Assembly (NCBI GenBank): GCA_038727705.1
Contig: JAVYVJ010000001.1
Coordinates: 159,924-223,923 of the forward strand
Length of the DNA: 64,000 nucleotides
Source: Zestosphaera sp.
Lineage (GTDB): Archaea; Thermoproteota; Thermoprotei_A; Sulfolobales; NBVN01
Direction of reading: 5' to 3'
Shown: piece by piece, positions 8,790-15,281 of the stretch
How the letters are laid out: every line of letters starts with the position of its first letter
How positions within the stretch are numbered: position 1 is the first letter of the stretch
The notes under the pieces: generated by a model
The model's database searches: none
Seen by the model: only the letters and a program-made list of their open reading frames with translations
What the model was told of the DNA's origin: nothing
Program-made: the position numbers and the translations under genes

Positions 8790-9209
8790 TTACTCAGCCC
8801 CTTTCTGCTCTCCTCTGATGATAGCGTAAGCTATCGAGGACTTAGGTATTATGACGCCTTTATCCCCGCTCTTGACGCCTAACTCGTATTTGGATATCTT
8901 AGCTAACGTGCCTGAGATCGCGGAGCCGTCTATGAGATGTAGCTCCAGCTCCACTCCTATCAGGTCTATGCCGAGCACCGTATCATCTAATTGTTCTGAG
9001 CTGAAGCCGTGGAGGTCTGAGGCCTCCACTGTGGCGTTCAGGATTGCGTGTCTGAAGAGCACGTACGCTGCATCACCGACCCTCAGCCCTATCTCGTACC
9101 TGGACACCTCATCTATCACCCCTCTGATTGAGTCTTGAGCGCCGAGAACTCTGAACTCCACTTCCCTGCCGTTAAATCTCGCGTCAATTATGTTCTCCCT
9201 GAGCGGCAT
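8790..9209 (-). CDS. Tandem Hfq/Sm-like protein
   Basis: The 139-residue protein appears to hold two Sm-like domains, about residues 8-62 and 78-132. Each has the pattern of beta strands ending in a conserved turn: IRGVIDEVSRYEIGL then VLFRHAILNA in the first, ISGTLAKISKYELGV then VIIPKSSIAYAI in the second. The first copy's FRHAI recalls the Sm2 motif YKHAI of bacterial Hfq, an RNA chaperone; archaeal Sm/Hfq proteins form rings that bind U-rich or A-rich RNA. A duplicated single-chain form is inferred from the internal similarity. A TATA box (CTTAAAAACC, 9240-9249) precedes it. Confidence 0.65.
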   Translation of the reverse strand: MPLRENIIDARFNGREVEFRVLGAQDSIRGVIDEVSRYEIGLRVGDAAYVLFRHAILNATVEASDLHGFSSEQLDDTVLGIDLIGVELELHLIDGSAISGTLAKISKYELGVKSGDKGVIIPKSSIAYAIIRGEQKGAE

Positions 9210-9272
9210 TCAAACACCTTGCATTTATTCTTACGAAGGTTTTTAAGTGCGTAGCCCTTGCCGTGTGTAGCA

Positions 9273-10697
9273 CTACCTAAGGAGGTACGGGTGCGCCTTC
9301 ATCGTGAAGGCGGTCAGCCATCGCATGAACTCTTCGTTTGCCTTAAGGCGCTCCGGGAGGCTTTCACAGCCCCTAATTACTTCTATGAGCACCAAGTCCT
9401 TAGTTGACAGGTCACGAGGCCCCGCCTCACGCAGGAGTTCCTCCGGATCTCTGTACCTCCTCCTTACCAGCGCTTTAGGGAGTCCGTCCCCAGCTATCCA
9501 GACGGCAGACGTCCTGCTGGAGGTGCTGTGCTTCTCCATGAAGTCGTGGAATCCGCTTCGTAGGGTTGGCGGTCCTACCCTGACCTCGTAGGCCGGCAGC
9601 CCTCCCCCGTAGGATATGTCTAGAGCTATGAACGCCTGCGCGGCCTCATCGCTCCAGCAGTCATAGTCTATGATTTCAAACCTGTATGTCCTCAGGAGGT
9701 TGGCGGCCCTCCTGCTCAGCTTCTTGAGCTCCCCCCACAGGACGTCGGGGGGCACGCCCTTGGGGAGGGAGTACTTCAGCAACAGCACGCTCCTACCTGT
9801 CTCCTCAAGGAACTTCGTCAGCTCGGCGGGCTGCGCCGGCCTCAGCTCCCAGTGGAACAGGGCCTTGGACGGCTTCCTCATGAAGGAATACGCACTCGCT
9901 ACAGCCACTTTCAACGTTCTCTCAGACACCGCTGAGGCGGCGTTCCTTCTCGGGTCAACGGGGTCAAGCACTATCAGGGCGTCGTCTCTGAAGGCCTTCC
10001 TGACCGCGTTGATCGACCCGTACTCGCGTAGCACGTTGTCTTCCACCACGATCACCTCCCCTTCACGCCACCCGCTCATCGCCTCAACCGCCCTCAGGAA
10101 CGTCCTATACTTGACTACCATGAGTTCCGTCAAGTACCCTGAGAAGCCCTCGACCCTCACCTCCGCCCCGTAGATGCCCATGTTCTTCATGAACTTCTTC
10201 AGCAGTCTGACCTCATCCCTCATCCCCTCGTCGAGTCTGGAGTTGATGTATCTGGTGTGGAAGGGGGTTCTGTCGACTGCTGTAGTTATCTCGCTGACCT
10301 CCCTCGCCCAGTATGCGGGGACCACGTCGACCTCGAAGTCCTGGATTCGCAGAGTTATGTAGGGGTGTGAGGCGTACTTAACGCGTGCATCGTACCTGCT
10401 CAGACCGCCTTCCAGCAGCCGCTTTATGACCTCCTCCTCAATCCACTCATTGCTTAAGCCCTCCCTACTCAGCAGTATGAAGACGTCCAGGTCTATGTCG
10501 CCTCTGAGGGAGGTTCCCTTGGCGAAGGAGCCCTCCAGCGTGACTTTAAAGTCGCAGTCCACACGCAGTGTGGACTCTATGACCTCCCTAACCTCCTCGA
10601 AGAGTCTGAGGCCTGCTGCGACCTCCTCCTCCGTCGGCCTCAGCTCCTCCCTAACCTCCTCAAGCAGTTTAAGGAGTTCCTCACTCAACTCAACCAT
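9273..10697 (-). CDS. cca: CCA-adding enzyme (archaeal class I tRNA nucleotidyltransferase)
   Basis: This enzyme adds or repairs the 3' CCA end of tRNAs without a nucleic acid template. The 474-residue length fits the archaeal class I family. The nucleotidyltransferase signature GSFAKGTSLRGDIDLDVF covers residues 56-73, with metal-binding Asp67 and Asp69; a third acidic strand (EVDVVPAYW) follows near 118. A tail domain follows. Its start overlaps the end of thpR by eight bases, so thpR-cca form an operon; this pairing recurs in archaea. The tRNA-Pro nearby encodes its own CCA, which makes repair the likely role for that tRNA. Confidence 0.95.
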   Translation of the reverse strand: MVELSEELLKLLEEVREELRPTEEEVAAGLRLFEEVREVIESTLRVDCDFKVTLEGSFAKGTSLRGDIDLDVFILLSREGLSNEWIEEEVIKRLLEGGLSRYDARVKYASHPYITLRIQDFEVDVVPAYWAREVSEITTAVDRTPFHTRYINSRLDEGMRDEVRLLKKFMKNMGIYGAEVRVEGFSGYLTELMVVKYRTFLRAVEAMSGWREGEVIVVEDNVLREYGSINAVRKAFRDDALIVLDPVDPRRNAASAVSERTLKVAVASAYSFMRKPSKALFHWELRPAQPAELTKFLEETGRSVLLLKYSLPKGVPPDVLWGELKKLSRRAANLLRTYRFEIIDYDCWSDEAAQAFIALDISYGGGLPAYEVRVGPPTLRSGFHDFMEKHSTSSRTSAVWIAGDGLPKALVRRRYRDPEELLREAGPRDLSTKDLVLIEVIRGCESLPERLKANEEFMRWLTAFTMKAHPYLLR

Positions 10698-11259
10698 CCT
10701 TCAGCTCAGCCACGACCACGTCAGTGTATACGGGCCCCTCAGGCCTCAAGACACTTCTCTTCAGCTTCACTCGGGTCACCTGCGAAACGCCGAAGACCGT
10801 GCTCTCGTAGGACGTCAACACCCTCCTCAGACACTGCACGTCGAAAGAACCCTTAACCCTCCCCACAGTTATGTGGGGGACGAACTCCTCCCTGTCGGGC
10901 TGAGCGTAGGGCCTCAGACACCGCTCCAACTCCCCCCTAATCACCCTCAACTTATCGAATCCCTCAGACACCCCGACCCACACCACCCTCGGCCTAGAGG
11001 CTGAGGGGAAGGCCCCCACCCCCTCAACCTTCATCTGGAACTTAGTATGCTGCCCAACCCTACTCACACACTCACTTATCGGCGGCAGGCTATCGTCGGG
11101 AACCTCCCCTATGAACCTCAACGTCAGGTGTATGTTCTCGTCCTCAACCCCTTTAATACCCCTCTGCTTTGAGCATGCGACCGCCGCGTCCCTGAATTTA
11201 ATCACCTCATTCAGCACATCCTTATTCTCTATCTCCACCGCGACGAATAGTCTCATCAA
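10690..11259 (-). CDS. thpR: RNA 2',3'-cyclic phosphodiesterase (2'-5' RNA ligase family)
   Basis: This is a 2H-phosphoesterase family protein of 189 residues, the usual length. The two catalytic HxT motifs are HLTLRFIG (about residue 45) and HITVGRVK (about 130). Members hydrolyse 2',3'-cyclic phosphates or join tRNA halves in vitro; the physiological role is unsettled. It is the first gene of a two-gene operon with cca. A TATA element (TTTAAAATACG read on the minus strand, about 11280-11292) places the transcript start next to the ATG at 11259, so the mRNA is probably leaderless. The same AT block also serves the tRNA-Pro gene on the other strand. Confidence 0.9.
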   Translation of the reverse strand: MMRLFVAVEIENKDVLNEVIKFRDAAVACSKQRGIKGVEDENIHLTLRFIGEVPDDSLPPISECVSRVGQHTKFQMKVEGVGAFPSASRPRVVWVGVSEGFDKLRVIRGELERCLRPYAQPDREEFVPHITVGRVKGSFDVQCLRRVLTSYESTVFGVSQVTRVKLKRSVLRPEGPVYTDVVVAELKDG

Positions 11260-11279
11260 GTTTGACCGACCATGTAGAA

Positions 11280-11302
11280 ACGTATTTTAAACATTTAAAA
11301 GA
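11280..11302. promoter_or_regulatory. Shared AT-rich promoter of thpR and tRNA-Pro
   Basis: The block contains ATTTTAAACATTTAAAAG. Read on the plus strand, CATTTAAAAG (11292-11301) is centred about 30 bases before the tRNA 5' end; read on the minus strand it places a start at about 11260 for thpR. A divergent promoter is inferred from these distances. Confidence 0.5.
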
Positions 11303-11328
11303 GGACGCGGTCTAGAGATATTTGGTGT

Positions 11329-11435
11329 GGGGCCGTCGTCTAGCTTGGTTAGGATGCCAGCCTGGGGGGATTTCCCCGCCGGGGATGGTCCCGGAGCGCT
11401 GGTGGTCCGGGGTTCAAATCCCCGCGGCCCCACCA
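11329..11435 (+). tRNA. tRNA-Pro (GGG) with a 29-nt intron
   Basis: The acceptor stem GGGGCCG (11329-11335) pairs CGGCCCC (11425-11431), followed by A and an encoded CCA. The T arm is CGGGG-TTCAAAT-CCCCG (11408-11424). The anticodon stem CCAGC (11357-11361) pairs GCTGG (11398-11402). The mature loop reads C-T-G-G-G-G-C, giving anticodon GGG at 11364-11366. An intron, 11368-11396, lies after position 37. It forms a canonical bulge-helix-bulge: central helix CTGG (11362-11365) with CCGG (11391-11394), 3-nt bulges on each side, and an intron hairpin CCCC/GGGG. It should be cut by the tRNA splicing endonuclease. Confidence 0.95.
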
Positions 11436-11536
11436 ACTGGTTTCTATGGCGGGCTTGCGGTCTACTGACCTGTCTCCCGGGCGATGTACTGAGCGCTTCT
11501 CAGACTCCAGGGTTGGGTTGAGCAACGCCGTGCGCA

Positions 11537-11752
11537 CTATGCGGGTCCTGCATGCCTCGGAGTAAAAACTAGTTTGAGTTTTTCTGGGTTGGGGAGCTTC
11601 TCCACCCTCCCCTCCCTAACTAGCCTTGCCACAGTCTCCCTTAACTCCACGTCCAGGAAGTCCTCGCCCTCCCTGATCAGGTAGTTGCGTAATTCCTCGT
11701 AGGTGGCCGCCCCAAGCCTCCTCAACGCGTTGATCACTACCTCCTCAAGCAA
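11537..11752 (-). CDS. Small winged-helix-like protein
   Basis: This 71-residue protein reads as a compact helix-turn-helix or winged-helix fold: VINALRRLGAATYEELRNYL for the first helices, a recognition-type segment VELRETVARLVREGRV, and a short wing ending in KLVFTP. No specific family was recognised. Its start overlaps the last eight bases of the aminotransferase gene on the same strand, so it is probably cotranslated with it. It could be a DNA-binding regulator, but nothing visible shows its target. Confidence 0.6.
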   Translation of the reverse strand: MLEEVVINALRRLGAATYEELRNYLIREGEDFLDVELRETVARLVREGRVEKLPNPEKLKLVFTPRHAGPA

Positions 11753-13136
11753 TGCCGTGCTCCCTTACTACCTCCCTCAGCACTTCCTCCATCATATCCA
11801 TGGATTTCTCCATTATCTCCTGCGAGATGACGAGCGGTGGGGCTATCCTGACCGCTGAGAACCCGGCCCCTATCACCGCTACCCCCCTCTTGAAGCACTT
11901 ACTCAGGAAGGACTCCAGCTCCTTCCTAGCGTACTCCTTAGTCCTTCTGTCCCTAACCAGCTCGATCCCGATCATCAGCCCCTTACCCCTCACGTCACCC
12001 ACTATCTCGTACCTGTCCATCCACTCCCTAGCCCTCTTCATCACGTAGCCGCCCACCCTCTCCACGTTGTCAAGCAGCCTCTCCTCCTTAATGATCTTCA
12101 GGACCTCGGTCCCCGCCTTCAGGGCTACTGGATTGCCTCCGAAGGTGCTTGCGTGGGAGCCCGGGGGCAGCCTCATGACCTCCTCCCTGCCCGCCACAAC
12201 GCCGAGCGGCAGTCCCGAGGCGACTGCCTTAGCCATGGCTATCAGATCCGGCTCAACCCCCCAGTGCTCCACCGTGAACCACTTGCCCGACCTCCCGAAG
12301 CCTGACTGAACCTCGTCGGCAACTAGCTTGATCCCGTTCTCTCTGGTGAGCTTCCTGAGCTTAGGGAGGAAGTCGTCGGGCGGCACTACGTAGCCCCCCT
12401 CACCCTGGATGGGCTCCACGAAGACGGCCGCGACCTCAGTCGGGTCCACCATCCTTCTGAAGACCCACTCCTCTATGAACCCCACTACAGCGTCGCCGCA
12501 CTCCTCGGGATCCACGTGGAAGGGGCACCTGTATGGGTAGGGGTACGGGACGTGTATCACGCCCGGCAAGAGTGGCTGGAAGCCCTTCCTCTGAGCCGGC
12601 TTGCTCGCCGTGAGCGACATAGCTCCGTGCGTCCTGCCATGGAAAGCCCCTATGAATGCCATTATGTAGGGCCTCCTCCCCTCAGCAGACCCCTTACTTA
12701 TCTTCATAGCTGCCTCAATGGCCTCCGCCCCGCTGTTCCCGAAGAAGAACTTCTTCCTACCTGCTATTGGCAGCACCTCCGAAAGCCCCTCAGCGTACTC
12801 CACGACCTCCTCGTAGTAGAAGTCCGTCAGCGAGTAGTGGATGAGCTTCCTGACCTGCTCCTCGACCGCCCTAACCACCCTCGGATGGCTGTGGCCGACG
12901 TTCATGACGGCGATGCCTGAATTGAGATCCACGAACAAGTTGCCGTCGAAGTCCTCGATGACGACCCCGTACGCACTCCTAGCGACTAGGGGATACCACC
13001 TCACGAACGACTGCATCAGGAGATCGTGGTCCCTCTCAATAACCTCCCTGGACTTAGGCCCAGGCGGCTCCACCACGATCTTCGGTAATCCCTTAGGCTC
13101 GTACCTATCGTAGTAGTAGAACAGGTTACTCACCAC
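11745..13136 (-). CDS. Class III (PLP) aminotransferase, GABA/ornithine type
   Basis: This is a fold-type I, class III aminotransferase of the archaeal 4-aminobutyrate/ornithine group. The cofactor-phosphate turn GNSGAEAIEAAMK, the Asp in ADEVQSGFGRSG and the PLP lysine in IAMAKAVASGLPLG (about Lys 302) are present. The frame is open to 13265, but a TATA box at about 13157-13168 sits 25 bases before tandem GTG codons at 13136 and 13133, so a leaderless start there is preferred. This gives 463 residues, the family length, and removes a proline-rich extension that lacks family similarity. The exact amino donor cannot be told. A small winged-helix gene follows with overlap. Confidence 0.9.
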   Translation of the reverse strand: MVSNLFYYYDRYEPKGLPKIVVEPPGPKSREVIERDHDLLMQSFVRWYPLVARSAYGVVIEDFDGNLFVDLNSGIAVMNVGHSHPRVVRAVEEQVRKLIHYSLTDFYYEEVVEYAEGLSEVLPIAGRKKFFFGNSGAEAIEAAMKISKGSAEGRRPYIMAFIGAFHGRTHGAMSLTASKPAQRKGFQPLLPGVIHVPYPYPYRCPFHVDPEECGDAVVGFIEEWVFRRMVDPTEVAAVFVEPIQGEGGYVVPPDDFLPKLRKLTRENGIKLVADEVQSGFGRSGKWFTVEHWGVEPDLIAMAKAVASGLPLGVVAGREEVMRLPPGSHASTFGGNPVALKAGTEVLKIIKEERLLDNVERVGGYVMKRAREWMDRYEIVGDVRGKGLMIGIELVRDRRTKEYARKELESFLSKCFKRGVAVIGAGFSAVRIAPPLVISQEIMEKSMDMMEEVLREVVREHGIA

Positions 13137-13154
13137 GATATACTGTCTTGCAGA

Positions 13155-13170
13155 AGTATAAAAATTTTTC
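13155..13170 (-). promoter_or_regulatory. TATA box deciding the aminotransferase start
   Basis: On the minus strand the sequence reads AAATTTTTATACTTC, a strong archaeal TATA box. A start site 25 bases downstream falls on the tandem GTG codons at 13136/13133, which supports a leaderless transcript and excludes the longer reading frame. Confidence 0.6.
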
Positions 13171-13286
13171 AAAGGTCTGCAATCCGGAGGGGTTGAAGGC
13201 GGTTGAGGCGCGTTGATCGAGTTTATTAAGTCCCGCGATGTCTTGATTGATGGGACCTCCGACAAACGCTGGCGGGGGTCCGGCAG

Positions 13287-13493
13287 GTGTTCTCGATGGG
13301 CGGTAAGCCTGCTTTGGAGGTGATTGAGGAGGTCGAGGTAGAGGGGGGTAGGAGGTACCGGATAAGGTTAGTCAACACGAACATAACCTTCAACGTCTCG
13401 GCAAGCGGTCCTGAGGAGGCCGTCAGGAAGGCTGCAGAGCTTGCTGTGAAGCTCGGGTTGGTCCAGCAAAGGACTCAAGAGCCGGGGAGTTAG
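13287..13493 (+). CDS. Small conserved-looking hypothetical protein
   Basis: This 68-residue protein was not recognised. It reads as a beta-beta-beta-alpha unit: strands LEVIEEVEVEGG, RRYRIRLVNTNITFNVSA, then a helix EEAVRKAAELAVKLGL. The pattern suggests a small RNA-binding or ferredoxin-like domain but no function can be assigned. GTG 13287 and ATG 13296 are both possible starts. It is transcribed toward pcn and ends 18 bases before it. An AT-rich GAGTTTATTAAG at about 13218 may be its promoter. Confidence 0.55.
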   Translation: MFSMGGKPALEVIEEVEVEGGRRYRIRLVNTNITFNVSASGPEEAVRKAAELAVKLGLVQQRTQEPGS

Positions 13494-13511
13494 GTGTGGT
13501 GCTCTCATCCC

Positions 13512-14276
13512 TCACCTTGAGGCTATCCACAGCGTTACGCCAACCCCGTCCTCCCCCGTGAGGGATATCTTGAGCGGTAGTGAGGGGCCGAAGCATATGA
13601 GGGCCACGTCAAAGGCGGAGAGCGCTACCGTGGCCGTCTTGAGGAGGTCTATGTCGTAGGTGCTGGAGACCCTCTCCTTAGTTTCCGACGTCAGCTCGAG
13701 GAGTTGCTTGCCCCTCTCGAGGACCGTCCTGAACTCCCCGCCCTCGCTGGACGACAGGAACTCCACAGCGTCCCCTGAATACGTTATGGTCAGCTCCTCC
13801 CCCACGAGCTTCGCGTCCTTAAGCAACCTCTGCACTATCGAGGTCTCGACCCTCATGGAGATCGGCAGCTCCACTTGGATAGGGTCTATGGGTCCTTCAA
13901 GGCTCGCCACCCTAACGTCGTAGCCACGCTCAATGCCTGACCTGCTGTTCACTAGCATGGCCCTGACCTTCCCACCGCCCTCCTCATACTTGAGGAGCAG
14001 CGAGTCGCCCTTACCCAGCCTCTTAAGTATCTTGAGCAGTTCGTCCCTCTCTATCGTGAGGTCGTTCACTCCGCTCACGTTGTACTCCTCAAACACGCCG
14101 GGCGGTATGAAGACCTCGGCCAGGACACTCTTGTCGGGGCTTAAACCCCTCACCAGAAAACCCTCCTCAGACACCCTGAGGGGTATGTCGCTCAACGGCT
14201 TCGCAACGCTGACTAAGTACTTTCTGAACGATAGACCGTCAGGGTGCTTAATGCTGAACACTGACACCACCTTCAT
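13512..14276 (-). CDS. pcn: DNA polymerase sliding clamp (PCNA)
   Basis: PCNA forms a trimeric ring that tethers DNA polymerase, ligase and FEN-1 to DNA. The 254-residue length and two-domain pattern fit. Marks include VSEEGFLVRGLSPDKSVLAE near residue 36, the helix-strand LERGKQLLELTS near 190, the interdomain connecting region around 120-135, and the C-terminal strands LPLKISLTGEDGVGVTLWIASR, in which the last part corresponds to the usual YxIAPR tail. Crenarchaea often have several PCNA paralogs; only one is in the window, and its place in a homo- or heterotrimer cannot be told. Confidence 0.93.
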   Translation of the reverse strand: MKVVSVFSIKHPDGLSFRKYLVSVAKPLSDIPLRVSEEGFLVRGLSPDKSVLAEVFIPPGVFEEYNVSGVNDLTIERDELLKILKRLGKGDSLLLKYEEGGGKVRAMLVNSRSGIERGYDVRVASLEGPIDPIQVELPISMRVETSIVQRLLKDAKLVGEELTITYSGDAVEFLSSSEGGEFRTVLERGKQLLELTSETKERVSSTYDIDLLKTATVALSAFDVALICFGPSLPLKISLTGEDGVGVTLWIASR

Positions 14277-14392
14277 TAACTACGCCGAACCCACATATAA
14301 TTACCTCCGCCGGATTAAAAAGCAGTCACTCCCACCTTAATACTGCTCAACGCATTAATGTGTGGTGATGCGGTTTAGGGGTTAAGGTCTTC

Positions 14393-14725
14393 ATGGAGTT
14401 CGGGCACGTGGTTGTGGAGGGCCCTGCGGAGGAGGTCGCCGAGGTCTTGAGGGGCCTCTCAAGCGAGTCAGGGGTGACTGAGGATCTGGAAGACACGCTG
14501 AGGATTTTAAGCAACTTCGACGTGTTCCACGGAATGCTGCGGAGGAAGTTTAAGGAGTACATAGCGCCTAGAAGGAGTGAGGGGGACCTAATATCGGGCA
14601 GGGTTCTCGTGGATAAGGTCAAGCTCCACGTGGAGGGCGGCGTTAAGAAGGCGACGGTAATCTTCGACAAGAGGGTTCCCTACGACAAGGTAGTCAGGCA
14701 TGTGGACAACCCCTCGCAGACCTAA
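14393..14725 (+). CDS. Hypothetical protein
   Basis: This 110-residue soluble protein was not recognised. The first half reads as alternating strand and helix (FGHVVVEGPAEEVAEVLRGL), the middle is basic (LRRKFKEYIAPRRSEG) and the end has strands VDKVKLHVEGGVKKATVIFD. A TATA-like stretch (CACATATAATTA) is at 14292-14303, and CTTAATACTG-CTTAA-like AT bases lie nearer at about 14335. It is divergent from pcn. A nucleic-acid-binding role is only a guess from its charge. Confidence 0.5.
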   Translation: MEFGHVVVEGPAEEVAEVLRGLSSESGVTEDLEDTLRILSNFDVFHGMLRRKFKEYIAPRRSEGDLISGRVLVDKVKLHVEGGVKKATVIFDKRVPYDKVVRHVDNPSQT

Positions 14726-14801
14726 TGCGTTCGAACCTAACCCGGAGCGCTGTTGCGGGTCCTCCACCGCAGGGTTCTTAGTAACGCAGAGGGCCAAGCA
14801 C

Positions 14802-15182
14802 CTACTTCTTACCCTTCCCTGCCCCGGCCTTACCCCCCTTCACCTTCTCGGGGGCTTCCTTACCCTTCTTACCCCCCTTCTCTTTAGTGGGTTCTTTCAA
14901 CTTCTTCTGAGGTCTCTTGGGTCGCGTTGATTTCTCCCTTAACTTCCTTATCATGCTGGACACCTCCCTAAGGGATTCCGGGTTGTTCACAGCCTTAACA
15001 AGCAGCTCGTCCACGCTCAGCATGACCTCCAGGGAGTTCAGGCTGAAGGAGGGGGCCCTAGGCACTGAGACCTCCTCGAACTCCTCCGGAGTCCCTGATT
15101 CAGCCTCCCCGAGATCTATCGCCTTCTCGAAGGCCTCCTCCTCAGTCTCCTCCGCGCTCCCCTCAGGTTTTTCCTCAAACAT
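14802..15182 (-). CDS. Hypothetical protein with acidic N-terminus and Lys-rich tail
   Basis: This 126-residue protein was not recognised. The first 40 residues are strongly acidic, a helical central part (about 47-88) follows, and the last 40 residues are Lys/Gly/Pro-rich, ending in GKAGAGKGKK. The basic tail suggests nucleic-acid or ribosome contact, but low-complexity sequence gives no firm assignment. A good TATA box (CTTTATAAG on the minus strand, about 15213-15221) lies about 30 bases before the start, and the same block read the other way serves the helicase gene. Codon usage matches the neighbourhood, so it is likely a real gene. Confidence 0.6.
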   Translation of the reverse strand: MFEEKPEGSAEETEEEAFEKAIDLGEAESGTPEEFEEVSVPRAPSFSLNSLEVMLSVDELLVKAVNNPESLREVSSMIRKLREKSTRPKRPQKKLKEPTKEKGGKKGKEAPEKVKGGKAGAGKGKK

Positions 15183-15207
15183 TCTAACACCTCTCTACAC
15201 TCCTCTA

Positions 15208-15222
15208 TGAATACTTATAAAG
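15208..15222. promoter_or_regulatory. Shared TATA block between lhr and the Lys-rich protein gene
   Basis: The palindromic stretch ATACTTATAAAGG can act as a TATA box in both directions. It lies about 30 bases from the minus-strand start at 15182 and about 55 bases before the helicase start at 15271, leaving a short helicase leader that contains the hairpin at 15250-15281. Confidence 0.45.
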
Positions 15223-15249
15223 GTTGATTCCCCGTGTTTAACGCAGGGT

Positions 15250-15281
15250 GGTTCAGGCCTAGTTTGGCTGATGCCTGAACC
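15250..15281 (+). promoter_or_regulatory. Perfect 9-bp hairpin across the lhr start codon
   Basis: GGTTCAGGC (15250-15258) is followed after 14 bases by its exact complement GCCTGAACC (15273-15281). The ATG at 15271-15273 lies at the loop-stem junction. In RNA this would hide the start region; in DNA it could be an operator. If translation starts at ATG 15298 instead, the hairpin is in the leader. Confidence 0.5.

Noticed and set aside
9670-10173. 167-codon open frame on the plus strand
   Set aside because: It is the antisense shadow of cca, which has clear catalytic motifs.
11327-11521. 64-codon frame over the tRNA gene
   Set aside because: It covers the tRNA-Pro and is explained by it.
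13137-13265. N-terminal extension of the aminotransferase to 13265
   Set aside because: A TATA box at about 13161 falls inside the extension and the added residues are not like the family.
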